From Limnephilus marmoratus (Eukaryota; Arthropoda; Insecta; Trichoptera; Limnephilidae), in contig OU862913.1 of the NCBI GenBank assembly GCA_917880885.1, forward strand, positions 39,403,460 through 39,467,459: a DNA stretch of 64,000 bases. The letters run 5' to 3'. The position numbers were made by a program, and so were the translations under genes. The first letter of the stretch is position 1; each line of letters starts with the position of its first letter. The notes beneath the pieces are model-generated. The model made no database searches and had not been told where the DNA came from. It worked only from the letters and a program-made list of their open reading frames with translations. Positions 1-9,762 of the stretch are shown here, piece after piece.

Positions 1-292
1 TTAATATTTTTGTATGTAAAATAAATAAGAACACATGTATTGTGAGAAATTATAAAAAAAAAAAAAAATGTAATTCTATGTCGAAAATTCCTGTTAAAAC
101 CTCTTGTGTCCTGAGGTACAATGTACCGGCATTATTATTTTTTTCCTGACAATATTACTAATTTTTATCCGCCGACAACACTTCTCATAGACAGATAGTA
201 CACATTTCTGTCACTAGGATTAATCAGCGATGGTATTTTTACCGAATTTTAACCTCTTGTCAAGCACATTGTTTTAAAATGGCGTCCAGTCA
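1..292. other. AT-rich intergenic DNA, nothing recognised
   Basis: No open frame, RNA gene or repeat boundary is visible, apart from an A-run near 54-68. Confidence 0.5.
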
Positions 293-430
293 GTGGCGTA
301 GCTTGGGCACTTCAATTGCAGATTTTCAATCGCCGGAAGGAGGGGGGGGGAGGGGTAGGTGGAAATCCTACTTTTTTTATTACTACCTCATTTTATGCCA
401 ATTTTTATACTCATATATTTGTATATTGTA
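293..430. mobile_element. Possible DNA-transposon terminus with G-run
   Basis: It begins CAGTGGCGTAGC, close to the terminal inverted repeats of many animal hAT-like elements. The complementary end motif (CTACGCCACTGG) occurs at 9036-9047, but the two are too far apart to call one element. A run of G follows at 340-355. The partner end was not found. Confidence 0.3.
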
Positions 431-434
431 AACT

Positions 435-841
435 AACTAACTAACCATCACGCATCACGCCGTTTCCCCGCAGTGGTAGGCAGAGAGGACGGACCGCCAA
501 ACAACTCGGTCTTGGCACATACTCTTTGCCTCACTCACATTCATACATCGTCTCATACATACTCTTCTATTATTCTGACTTTTGACATGGCCCGTCTCAA
601 GTATCTGATTCACTTGATCGTGCCATGTCTTCCTCGGGCGTCCCCGACTTCTTCTACCATTCACATTTGCATCATAAATTCTTTTTACACAACTTTCTTC
701 GCTCATTCGCTCTACGTGCCCAAACCATCTGAGGGTCCCTTTCTTTATTTTGCTCATTATACTTACATCAGCCTTACATTCTTTGCGGATATCCACATTT
801 CTATATACCATAACTATATTACCATTTAAAAGAAACTTCAT
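435..841 (-). mobile_element. LINE fragment: C-terminal part of a reverse transcriptase ORF
   Basis: The minus-strand frame 841-455 (128 codons) reads KIKKGTLRWFGHVERM, then RGRPRKTWHDQV and RRCMNVSEA. This is the region after the RT thumb in a common arthropod endonuclease-reverse transcriptase LINE. The same protein end recurs at 14365-15522, 27370-27800 and, decayed, at 9085-9336. Only the 3' tail is present, so the copy is 5'-truncated and dead. The plus-strand frame over the same bases is its shadow. Confidence 0.75.
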
Positions 842-899
842 GGAAAATATTTAATTATAACGCAGAATTGAAATTCCCACCAGAGTTTATGGGTAAAAA

Positions 900-1540
900 A
901 TCCTGATAATATTTCTGTTTCAATGTTTGCGATTTTATATTTTTTTTTATAAATCCTACGAATATGTGATAATCGACGAAAGATATGGGAATTCGTTGGC
1001 TATACAGAACTATAATCAGTTTAGGGCCATTAATTTTTTAAGTAAGACGACTTTTGCTAGTTTTTGACCCCCTCCTTCCCTATTATAAGAAAAAATAAAA
1101 ATAAACCGACCCCCTCCCCCCTGAATAATATTTATTGCGTGAGAATCTACAGGAAAAAATGAACACACGTTTGGTTTGGTTAATGTTTATTTTTAAAAGT
1201 AACAATTTTTAGAAATGTTTTTTGTACTTGTAAAGTTATAATTTTAACTTTGCGCATTTTTGTGATCTTACATAAGAACTATCGAGACTCCCTCCCACCT
1301 CCTTTGAAGAAAAAATAAGACATGGTCGAACCTCCTCTCCCCCCCCCCCCCCCCCCCAAGTCGTCTTACGTAATAAATGAATGGCCACTTTGCATGTCTC
1401 CATATTAAAATTCGGAGGTAATTTTTTTAAGGTGGGCGGAAAATATTAAAAACTGTCACCAAAAAATTTCGGGCAATTCGATTAAAAAGCTTCAATTTCG
1501 GCTGCCGCTCCAATAGTTACCGAAGCTACATTTATTTTAA
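900..1540 (+). repeat. Dispersed repeat A, copy 1, split by a miniature element
   Basis: The parts 900-1020 and 1387-1530 match 59750-60075 and, less completely, 45620-45845. Shared landmarks are TGTGATAATCG, CATGTCTCCATATTAAAATT and GGGCGGAAAATATT. The insertion at 1024-1386 separates the halves. No coding potential was seen. Confidence 0.6.
1024..1386. mobile_element. Miniature inverted-repeat element (GGGCCATTAATT termini)
   Basis: The left end (GGGCCATTAATT...AAGTAAGACGACTT) is the inverted partner of the right end (AAGTCGTCTTACG...ATGGCC). The centre is C/T-rich with a long C run at 1340-1357. The uninterrupted copy of repeat A near 59930 gives an approximate empty site. The target duplication is not clean: TTA is present on the left but eroded on the right. 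A related TIR motif (TTACGTAA) occurs in the 27046 element. Confidence 0.65.
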
Positions 1541-1630
1541 CGACTCTAGACCTTCCAATGTCCTTGCATACGGGGTTTGTAAGTATTCACATAAAAATAA
1601 AAACATAAAAGGTGGTGATAACTCCATATT

Positions 1631-1747
1631 ATGGAGTTCACGCCGCGATCGGGCAGAGGCAGATCTAGTAACGCCTCCCCATTAGTTCAATGTGAGCCAA
1701 AACCTCCGAACAAGCCCAGAAAAGTTATCTCTCAACCTATTCCACAG
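1631..1747 (+). CDS. Candidate first coding exon of an unidentified gene
   Basis: ATG at 1631 opens 39 codons with no stop, ending exactly at a good donor, CACAG|GTACGT, in phase 0. The stretch is clearly more GC-rich than its surroundings. The peptide is basic and rich in Pro, Ser and Arg (begins MEFTPRSGRGRSS, ends KVISQPIPQ). I do not recognise the protein. No downstream exon was found before gene A, and gene A's own start exon begins at an acceptor at 5893, so this could be an upstream alternative start, a separate gene or a relic. The phase-0 donor could join the acceptor at 5893 only if that frame stayed open, which was not established. Confidence 0.35.
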
Positions 1748-2739
1748 GTACGTCTTGACAACGTGAGACATCTTTAACGTTTTCAAGATAAAGCGAATGC
1801 CTTAAAATGTACATTAAATTCCAGGTTGTAAATCTAGGTATAAGTTTATTTATATAAAAAATTAAATATGTTTTAGTGTGTTAAAAATTGGTTTGAAATG
1901 TGTAACACGGTCGTATTATAAGATTTTTGCTAATTGCGTAAATATTAATTGTCGTAATTTTAAGTAAAAATATATATTTTTTTTAAGTTACGTTCTGATT
2001 TTTTAAATGTAAGTACCTTTAAAATATTTTAGGATATTTTATATGTCCTAACATTATTTAAATATTTATTTTTATTATTAATTTTAGACTTTTTAGTATA
2101 AAAATATTTTTTCCTGGTATGTATTTCAGGGTACCTTCATTAATTAATAAATTATGAAGAAATATTTAAAAAATACAAAGACGATATTTTTGTTCTTTAA
2201 CCCATGGAATAAATAAAAACACAAACAAAATATTCTGGGGTCTCAACAGATAGTTTTAAACACCATCTAAGTAGGAACTGTCATTAGCAGACGTGCATGT
2301 TTTTTTCTACCATTGTCCGTTGTCTATGGAACTGTTATTACACTTCCGAGTTCCGAGACGCCGCGGCGTCGCATAATATGAGATACCAGTTTTCTTCGAT
2401 TTTCTGTATTAATATTGTTTTAACTGCACAATAGTTAAGGTTCATTTATTAATTTTGGTTCGTTTCGGTGACCATAATATTTTTTCCCGAAATTATTGAC
2501 TTCTTGCACTTCTTGTGACGTTTCTTCAAAACGTTGGAATTGACAGCCGCGCTTCGCATTGTATGTAAGTAGGATCATGTTAAATTGACTATGTACGACT
2601 TAAGTTTTTGTGGTGCGTTATTATTTTAAGAGTATATCACATTTCAAAACATTCGCGATATAATTTATAGGATTATTTATGCATTAAACCGCTTTCTCGT
2701 TAATACGGAAAACTTTTTATCCAAACAGTTATATTTAGC
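1748..2739. other. AT-rich stretch with one GC-richer island and a strong donor
   Basis: Mostly AT-rich and non-coding. A GC-richer part at 2340-2563 contains CpG-rich sequence and ends AT|GTAAGTAGG at 2564. It could be a non-coding first exon for gene A, whose ATG exon must be spliced to something upstream. This is a guess from the donor only. Confidence 0.25.
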
Positions 2740-3240
2740 TTTATCTTTACGAAAAGTGAGTATTTATGTCGGGGGAGACCAAAAAACATGCAATTTTGTT
2801 AAAATTAATTCACTCGCGCGGTAACACCATGTTTATTCATCATTTTTATTTTAACATTTTATCAATGCTGCCAATCATAGAAAAATATTTTTGCGTAAAA
2901 CAAAGTGAATGCATCATTGACAAGTTTGTACCTGTATTTATAACAGTAGAACATGGAAAGAAATGTATTAAAATAATTACACAAACCCGCTAGACAAACC
3001 CTGCGTAGCCAAACAAACCATTAAAAAACGTAGGCTGTTTTTTAAAGTAAAGATAACATACACAAGCCCGCGATGAAATGCGAGTTTATTTTAGAGAATT
3101 TATTTTATAAGATTGGTACTTCCGACAAATGTCATATTTGATTGTCTATTCGTTAAAAAAGGAACATTCCGTATTATCCGTGCATCAAACTTCGACAACA
3201 CGAACGTTCCGTATTATCCGTGAGGTGGACTAACTGCATA
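2740..3240 (+). repeat. Dispersed repeat B, copy 1
   Basis: Shares long blocks with 15555-15750 plus 16325-16640, and with the reverse strand at 49190-49385. Landmarks are CGAAAAGTGAGTATTTATG, ACAAGTTTGTACCTGTATT and CATGGAAAGAAATGTATTA. It includes the motif ACAAACCCGCTAGACAAACC followed by GCGTAGCC, which recurs in several foldback elements. The 75-codon frame at 2766-2993 lies inside and has no coding support. Confidence 0.6.
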
Positions 3241-3257
3241 TTTACTTTTATAGCTAC

Positions 3258-3511
3258 CAAACCAGGGTACCTAGCATGGTCGATCGATATAGGTTTTATC
3301 GAAAATGTCGGTAACTTGTCATCGCTCCCGAGCACGACTGCAGGCCGCTAACGAACAAATAACAGTTAACGTCAAATCAAGTAGAAACCCTTAGTCGTTG
3401 TGAACTGTTGTTTGTTCGTTAGCGGCCTGCAGTCGTGCTCGGGCGCGATGTCAAGTTACCGACATTTTCGATAAAACCTATATCGATCGACCATGCTAGA
3501 TACCCAGGTTA
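3258..3511. repeat. Large near-perfect palindrome (about 110-bp arms)
   Basis: The left arm 3258-3367 is the reverse complement of the right arm 3403-3510 with few mismatches, separated by about 35 bases. The arms contain CGATCGATATAGG and GCAGGCCGCTAACGAAC and are GC-richer than the flanks. As RNA this would make a long hairpin. It carries no ORF and is likely a foldback-type miniature element; no clear target duplication was seen. Confidence 0.75.
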
Positions 3512-3904
3512 ACACGCGACAAATGAGGATACGTGTTTAAGTTTGTTCATTGCATTTGTCCCTTAATTTTATTCAATAAGCAAGGATTTGAAGTGGTCGG
3601 TAATTTTGAGTACATACCAGTGAACAGTGCTAACTTTCCATACCAGTGAACTTTCTTCAGACATATTCTTGGATAGTTTAAAAACTCGGTTTTAATTGAT
3701 TATTTATGACATATTATTTGTGACATGTTTATTTAAACTTGTGGGGATTTCGACCATCTATTTTGGGCATTCTAGAACATGTACCTGCTCACCCTGCTAT
3801 GGACTATGTTTACCGCCTCGGCATACTTTTTCAGATCTGCAATTTCTGTTTCTAAATTAAAATTAACAAGAATTAAAAATATTACAGAACTATTTGAAAT
3901 AATT

Positions 3905-4067
3905 CGACCGGTCTGTGGCTGAGTTGGTATCGCATTTGGGTCTTACTCTTCCATCACAACACAAGCAACATTTTCAGCTTTGATGGTAGCAGGAGATTTT
4001 CAAATATTATCAGGTTATTCGTAACCCGGGAGTGTTTGTATTTCTTTTAAAAAAATTTTAAAACTAT
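3905..4067 (+). mobile_element. SINE family 2, copy 1 (tRNA-derived)
   Basis: Begins GACCGGTCTGTGGCTGAGT, with a Pol III A-box-like segment. It shares AAGCAACATTTTC, GGTAGCAGGAGATTTTC and GTTATTCGTAACCCGGGA with copies at about 35180-35345 and 36286-37605. This copy has lost the B-box segment present in the other two. Confidence 0.55.
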
Positions 4068-4305
4068 TTCTGACTATTTTTTACGACGAAACAAATATTA
4101 ACAAGATACATTTCCAATGTCACTTTTATTGTGCATTTTATCATTCTCTAATATTATTCTTTTATTAATTTTTGGAATTCCGTTATGAGAAGATTAAGAC
4201 GATATTGCATTTGATGACTGTGTTCCTATAATGCCTACAGTGAGATTTATAGTGGTTTATTTATGGTTTACGAAGACTGATTCATATAAAATGGTTGCAC
4301 ACATC

Positions 4306-4855
4306 AAAGAAATGGTAAATTTTCGGGATTGGTGGCCAAGGCTATTACGAATAATTTTTAGAAAAAAACTTTAGATTCGCCTTAATCACTATAAAAGGAA
4401 ACTTATTGCATCACATGCATTTTAATTTTCAATGTCGTTAACTAAAATTACTTCGCGAACCGAAACTATTTACGCCCGCCCGCCATTTTGTCGCTGTCAA
4501 AATACGTTTTTGAATGGTTTGTTTGGCTACGCAGGGTTTGTGTAGCGGGCTTGTGTATGTTATCTTTACTTTAAAAAACAGCCTACGTTTTTGAATGGTT
4601 TGTTTGGCTACGCAGGGTTTGTGTAGCGGGCTTGTGTATGTGACAAATGGCGGGCGGCAGCGGGCGGGCTGTCGTAGTTCGGAAGTGAAATTTTATTTAA
4701 CGACATTGAAAATTAAAATGCATTATTTTCCGCCAGCCGTGATGCAATAAGTTTCCTTTTATAGTGATTAATGCATATCTAAAGTTTTTTTCTAAAAATT
4801 ATTCGTAATAGTCTTGGCCACCAATCCCGACAAATTACCAAAGAAATAATCATTA
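4306..4855. repeat. Foldback element with about 190-bp inverted arms
   Basis: 4306-4500 (GGGATTGGTGGCCAAGGC, ACTATAAAAGGAAAC, CGCCCGCCATTTTG) is the inverted partner of 4650-4850. Between them lie two direct copies of GAATGGTTTGTTTGGCTACG...GGGCTTGTGTATGT (4513-4561 and 4591-4641). The stretch 4547-4584 is also inverted relative to 3023-3062 in repeat B. No transposase is encoded. Confidence 0.65.
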
Positions 4856-5170
4856 GATAGAAATAATCCATTATTTATTTATCCTTAATAAAATTATCTC
4901 TTGGTAACAAATCTACACCCCCTATTAATACACATTCAAACATAGCATTATTATGATATTATGACAAAACTTTAAATTGTCTCAAGTTGCCTGGAAAACA
5001 TATGGGATTTGACAGTTCTCACGAACTTTTCGTTCTAGGATCTAGTCCCCATCTCGACTTTAGATATGTGTAGAAGTTCATATCCAGATATGTGTAGAAG
5101 TTCATATCAAGTTCAGATCCAGACCAACTACACGGCTTGGAATGCTTTGTGTAACCACTCGTAAATTGAA
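4856..5170. other. Non-coding DNA with a short direct duplication
   Basis: TAGAAGTTCATATC occurs twice at 5072-5108. Nothing else was recognised. Confidence 0.4.
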
Positions 5171-5500
5171 AATAGAACTCCAGTCCATTTTTTTTTTTTT
5201 TTAATGAACTTCTAACTTAAATAACTGCATTTTTATTTTTATTTTTAGAGTTAGTTTTAATAGTTAAAATAATTGTCAAAGTTTTAATTTTTCAAGATCC
5301 CCCGAAAACCACCGTATGTATGGTGAATCGTGTGACGTCATCACTCCTGAAAAGTTACTATAGGATCGGGAAATCAGCTGATCAACTGCCGCCATTTTGA
5401 ATTTCGTTATTTGAAGTATTTTCCCTAGAAGTACCATTACTATTTTTTTTGTGCAGTAGTTTTTGGATATTTTCAATGATAGAGATAAACTAGTAAGAGA
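5170..5500. repeat. Dispersed repeat C, copy 1
   Basis: Matches 44009-44325 over about 310 bases. Shared blocks are TAGAGTTAGTTTTAATAG, GAATCGTGTGACGTCATCAC, GAAAAGTTACTATA and CTGCCGCCATTTTGAA. The minus-strand frame at 5276-5557 lies within it and is mirrored by a frame in the second copy, but it does not resemble a known domain. Confidence 0.65.
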
Positions 5501-5892
5501 TACCTTTATTTTTGAATCATTATTTAGGTCTAAATAATGTTTCAATAAACACAACAACTACATCTCTTTAAACAGTATGTAAATAAACGAATAAATTAAT
5601 ACGATGCTTGTGTCATACCTACATTCCCATACAATGACTTTACGGTGACGTCACGACACGACGAACAGTGACGTCACCACTAAACATTCCAATAATGCCA
5701 ACTTCACAGCGTGTTTTTACGACCCGATTAAAAATGGACTTTTTTATAATTTTTTTTAAAACTCTGCATTTTATATTATTAAATATAACTTAAATATCAG
5801 CGTTTATTGGTCTATATGAACATATTTTTTTAAAGCCATAATATTTTTCACTGGAGTTCCTTATTAACTAACGATTAACTGTTCTGTTGCAG
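5501..5892. other. Upstream flank / putative last part of 5' intron of gene A
   Basis: AT-rich. The segment 5641-5680 has repeated GTGACGTCAC-like palindromes. The stretch ends in a pyrimidine-rich acceptor, TTCTGTTGCAG, at 5892. Confidence 0.4.
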
Positions 5893-6429
5893 ATCTTATT
5901 TACTTTGAGCTGGAACCAATTATCTCATTGTATTTAATCTGAACGCTATCAGAGAAGGCCATGGATCTTCCCCCAGAGAGTGCTTCCATCAAGGTAGAAC
6001 CTGGATCCCAGGACGTGTGTGAAGGTGTCACGCCGGATACAAATATCGACTTCCCTAATGTAAAAATGGAATGTTTGCAGTATCCGGAGGCTACCAGGTT
6101 GTCACAGGGAGTCATAGATCTTCTCCCAAAGAGTGTTTCCATCAAGATAGAACCTGAGTCCCAGGATAGGGATGAAAGTGACGCGACGTTCACGGATACA
6201 AATATTGACTTCCCGGACGTGAAGATAGAATGTTTGCAGTATCCGGAGGATACTCTTGTAGCCAATAAATTGCTCTCACAGAAGGCCACGGATCACCCCC
6301 CGGAGAGTGCTTCCATTAAGGAAGAACCTGGGTCCCAGGATGGCGGTGGAAGTGATACGACGTTCCCAGATACAAATATCGACTTCCCGGATGTGAAGAT
6401 AGAATATCCGGAGATTACTCTGACGGCTA
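5893..6429 (+). CDS. Gene A exon 1 (5' UTR 5893-5960, coding 5961-6429)
   Basis: Encodes MDLPPESASIKVEPGSQ at the start. Three tandem modules each run DxxPxSxSIKxEP...DTNIDFPxVKxE. Lengths differ (about 52, 58 and 46 residues), so this is an old internal amplification rather than a recent one. It ends at ...TLTA plus one base, donor GTAAGTTG. Confidence 0.8.
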
Positions 6430-8075
6430 GTAAGTTGCATTTCAATAGTAAGAAAATATTGAATGTTTCGTTCAGGTTTGATGTTTGGAATCTATGTTCG
6501 TTTTGGAATATTTCGTAGTCAAGACAAACATTTCTTTATTATCCCTCAAAGTTTTCTTAAATGGTTTTTATTTAATTTTAGTGTATATCAAAAATAATAT
6601 TCAAATCCTATTCTAGTTCTCTCTCGGAAAGGGACAACCATACTCTTCGGTGTGATGTTCGGCGCTTCTCGTGATATTAACGTTATCTTATTTTGTATTA
6701 TTTTAGGCAGTATTATTTTTGAGACTGTTACCATTAAGGAAGAACCAGAACCCCGTCAGGAATATGTTGAGGGAAATGCATATACGGAAATTGGCGTAGA
6801 TCTTCCGGATGTTAAAAAGGAATGCATAGAGCACTCTGAAAGAATTCACCAGAAACCAGGTATTGTTGTGATTTGTTTGTTTGAATTCCATTAACTTTAA
6901 ATATTTTTTTTCCATTTTAATTTTAGAATCTGCCATATTTTTCAGACCTGAAGACACTTCCTAGAGAAAAACCTTACTCATGTTCCAACTGCAGTAATTC
7001 ATTTGCTCAAAAGGGACATCTAAAAAGACACATTCTGACTCATACTGGAGAGAAGCCTTTTTCATGTCTCGACTGCAAATATTCATGCGCTTCAAAGGTA
7101 CAACTAAAAAATCACATGTTTACCCACAGTGGAGAAAAACCCTTTTCATGTGCTGACTGCGCGTATTCGTCCTCTCGTAAGGGTAATTTGAAAGCACACA
7201 TGTTGGTTCACAGTGGAGAAAAACCTTTTTCCTGTCCGGACTGCAACTTTTCTTCTACTACAAAAAGACGTCTAAAAATTCACATGTTTTCTCACAGTGG
7301 AGAAAAACCTTTTTCGTGTTCCGTCTGCAACTATTCATGTTCTACTAAGGGACATCTAAAAAGTCACATGTTTATTCACGGTGGAAAAAAACCTTTTTCT
7401 TGTCCTGACTGCCAGTATTCATGTTCTACAAAGGGACATCTGAAGCATCATATGTTTACCCACAGTGGAGAGAAACCTTTTTCTTGTCCCGACTGCATCT
7501 TTTCATGTTCTCGAGTCAATGATTTGAAGAGACACACGTTGACTCACAGTGGAGAAAAACCCTTTTCATGTTCTGAATGCAACTATTCATGTTCCAGAAT
7601 GGGTCATCTTAAAAGTCATATGTTTACCCACATTAGAAAAAAACCTTTTTCTTGTTCCAAATGTAACTTTTCATGTTCTCGATTAAAATATTTGAGGAGG
7701 CACATGTTGACTCATAGTGGAGAAAAATCTATTTCATGTCCTGAATGCAACTTTTCATGTTTTAAAAGGGAAAATCTTACAATTCACATGTTAATCCATA
7801 GTGGAGACAAAACCTTTTCATGTATCAAATGCAACTATTCAGGTTCTTCAAAAGGACAATTAAAAATCCATATGCTGACTCACAGTGTAGAAAAACCTTT
7901 TTCATGTGCCGAATGCAACTATTCAAGTTCTCAAATCAGTAATTTGAAGAGACATAAACTTACTCACGGTGGTATAAAACCCTTTTCATGTTCTGACTGT
8001 ACATATTCGTGTTCTCAAAAAGGACAGCTGAAAAGCCATTTGCTGACTCACAGTGGAGTAAAATCTTTTTCATGA
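5961..8075 (+). CDS. Gene A: 13-finger C2H2 zinc-finger protein with SUMO-motif N-terminus
   Basis: Three exons join in frame: 5961-6429, 6707-6859 and 6946-8075 (phase 1 at both junctions; donors GTAAGT at 6430 and GTATTG at 6860; acceptors TTTTAG and TTTCAG). The predicted protein is 583 aa. Residues 1-156 hold three repeats of a module with two hydrophobic-K-x-E motifs each (K11, K35, K62, K88, K120, K146); exon 2 adds K167 and K193. Residues from about 213 on form 13 tandem C-x2-C-x12-H-x3-H fingers with SGEKPFSC-type linkers. The fingers carry Tyr or Phe two residues after the second Cys and often a Cys at the usual core-Phe position. The protein is likely a nuclear sequence-specific DNA-binding regulator. 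The K-x-E motifs fit SUMO attachment, which in other zinc-finger factors often mediates repression; that role is inferred. The start is the first ATG in the exon that follows acceptor 5892. No ZAD or KRAB domain was seen. Confidence 0.85.
6707..6859 (+). CDS. Gene A exon 2 (single SUMO-motif module)
   Basis: 153 bp, symmetrical phase 1-1. Encodes TIKEEPEPRQEY, then VDLPDVKKECIEHSERIHQ. It ends with the IHQxxG signature that also closes the module exons of gene B, showing shared exon ancestry. Being symmetrical, it can be skipped or duplicated without a frameshift. Confidence 0.8.
6946..8075 (+). CDS. Gene A exon 3 (zinc-finger array)
   Basis: Opens with DLKTLPREKPYSC and runs through 13 fingers in one exon, ending SGVKSFS then TGA. 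The ATG inside the second finger at 7116 is internal; the frame is open and conserved upstream, so the exon start is set by the acceptor at 6945. The stop replaces the first Cys codon of what would be finger 14. Confidence 0.85.
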
Positions 8076-8110
8076 TTTGTCTGTGTGTAACTATTCATCT
8101 TCACTAAAGT
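8062..8110 (+). pseudogene. Decayed 14th zinc finger just after the gene A stop
   Basis: Bases after TTTTCA keep the finger pattern, but the expected TGT (first Cys) is TGA, and a shifted frame then reads NYSSSLKFHLFT, a normal finger interior. One stop plus a small indel therefore ended the array here. Confidence 0.7.
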
Positions 8111-8150
8111 TTCACTTATTCACTTAAATTGTACAATTCAACAATTCTCT

Positions 8151-8156
8151 AATAAA
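8151..8156 (+). promoter_or_regulatory. Possible polyadenylation signal of gene A
   Basis: AATAAA lies 76 bases after the stop codon, a plausible spacing for a short 3' UTR. It is the first such hexamer downstream. Confidence 0.4.
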
Positions 8157-8394
8157 TCCGCGCTCATGTCAGGATATTGAACTCGTTATATAATACTTTT
8201 ATCTTGGCTTAAATAGTGGCGGTCACTTTAAATGGGATATTCATGTGTAAAATGTTTGCATACGAGTTAGAGTCCTAAAAACTTTGTTGAGAAGACCTTA
8301 TTTTTTGTTTCACGAAATGCATTAAAAATAGTATGTCTATAATTTCGGAATTCCTTAAAAATTTAGAATAACTAGTAATTATAATAATTATACA

Positions 8395-8530
8395 TTGTGT
8401 GTCAATACATGTTTAAGAATGAGACATTTAAAAAACCACATGTTTACCCACATTAGAAAAAAACCCTTTTCTTGTTCGGAATGCAACTATTCATGCTTTC
8501 GAATAAAAAATTATTACATACATACCTACT
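8395..8530 (+). pseudogene. Detached zinc-finger remnant
   Basis: Reads LRMRHLKNHMFTHIRKKPFS, then CSECNYSCFRIKN, closely matching fingers 8-9 of gene A including the rare IRKK linker. It is separated from the array by about 285 bases of AT-rich sequence and loses the pattern after about 1.5 fingers. It is best read as a duplicated and decayed array end rather than an exon. Confidence 0.7.
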
Positions 8531-8540
8531 TTAAATATCA

Positions 8541-8930
8541 TATGACAAAAATACAGATAATCAATAAAATAAATGCAAGTTTAATGTACGTATTATTAGT
8601 AATTTTTATTGTTTTATGTACTCATTAGTAATCAATTAATTAATTCATATGTAATAATCTTTTTAAACACACCCTCTGGAAATATTATATAAGCTTTAGA
8701 AATTTTACTTTAATAAAATTGATGTAAAATGAAAAACACGCTTTGTAATACATGTGTCGGAAACCTACACGAAGTACCCGCGCTTTTTAAAGCGCCGTTA
8801 AGTGATAAAATCTTGTCAAGTGCACTTGGTGGATAGAATTAAAAGGTACAGTCAGTCTTAGCTAATAAGATAATGCCACCCGATCGAGTGTCACCCCTTA
8901 AGAGCACAATTCTCTAGCTACCCCCCCCAC
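8541..8930. other. AT-rich intergenic DNA, nothing recognised
   Basis: No coding or repeat signature could be supported here. Confidence 0.4.
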
Positions 8931-9050
8931 ACCAGGACGGAACAATTTTTTTATTAAGTCGAAATTTGCGTTTGTCAACTTAAAGGGGGGGGGGAGAGGA
9001 AACACGGTATCCGCCCCGGATGCTACCCATGCTAGCTACGCCACTGGGTA
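8920..9050. mobile_element. Transposon terminus with C- and G-runs
   Basis: A C-run (8922-8929) and a G-run (about 8985-8995) flank a short core. The segment ends GCTAGCTACGCCACTGG, the inverse of the CAGTGGCGTAGC-type terminus. It is a decayed fragment. Confidence 0.35.
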
Positions 9051-9084
9051 CAGTTATTTTGTGAGGGCATTAAAAATAAATGAT

Positions 9085-9336
9085 ATGATGCGAAGTGAAC
9101 TGTGGACGAAGTCAAGGAAAGCCAAGGAAGATATGGCATGATCAAGTAAATCAAATATTTAAATAAAGTTGGACCACGCCAAAAGTCAGTATATCGACCG
9201 TGTACCGACAAATCATTTAGAGCGCGTGTTTGAAAGTATCTCCAACCCGGAGTATTCCTCCGGTACTGTGCCCCGCAACGCAACCATGAGACGATTTATG
9301 AATGCGAATGAAGTAAGAAGTGTGTGTGATACAGAG
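9085..9336 (+). pseudogene. Decayed LINE reverse-transcriptase C-terminus
   Basis: In shifting frames the plus strand reads PRKIWHDQVNQI and then a segment matching MRRFMNANEVRSVC of the family seen at 455-841, now oppositely oriented. Frameshifts and an insertion break it. Confidence 0.55.
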
Positions 9337-9384
9337 ATGTTTGATGGTCTTTTCTCTCTGGGATTTTTTGTTTTTGTTTCGGAA

Positions 9385-9453
9385 TCGGAACCCCTTCGTA
9401 ACCTCGCGCCCCTAGGCAAGTGCCTAGTTTACCTTAGGGTTAATCCGCCACTG
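9385..9453 (-). mobile_element. hAT-like element end
   Basis: The minus strand begins CAGTGGCGGATTAACCC and continues with CTAGGCACTTGCCTAGG, a typical hAT 5' end. The other end was not located. Confidence 0.4.
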
Positions 9454-9762
9454 TGAACACTAAACTTCTAAGGGTCGGTTTAATAACCATCCGTTCGTTA
9501 CGCTTGATACTATTTATGTATACAATTTTTTTACCGACATTCCGATTTATTTTATTTGCCCTCATGTAGAACAAATATGAGAAGAAATTCCACAAATCCT
9601 CATGTATGTGCACAAAGTAATACAAAAATAACCTAAATAAATACCGATATGAAGTAACGCGTATGATCGGTTATTAATATGAGAGTATGTAATGCATCGG
9701 GAGCATCTTTTATGATTTTCCTATATTCCTCTTCCATTCTCATAATCCAAAATTAATTTTAA

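Noticed and set aside
2766..2993. 75-codon frame after a plausible ATG
   Set aside because: It lies in repeat B; the second copy at 15600 does not keep the frame.
5900..6289. 129-codon minus-strand frame
   Set aside because: It is antisense to exon 1 of gene A, and its internal repetition mirrors the module repeats.
6925..6926. Acceptor AG at 6925-6926 for gene A exon 3
   Set aside because: It would shift the frame relative to the phase-1 donor at 6859; the AG at 6944-6945 gives the correct phase.
293..9050. A single large element between CAGTGGCGTAGC (293) and CTACGCCACTGG (9047)
   Set aside because: The span would enclose gene A and many other repeats, and no matching target duplication was seen. 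The two are more likely separate fragments.
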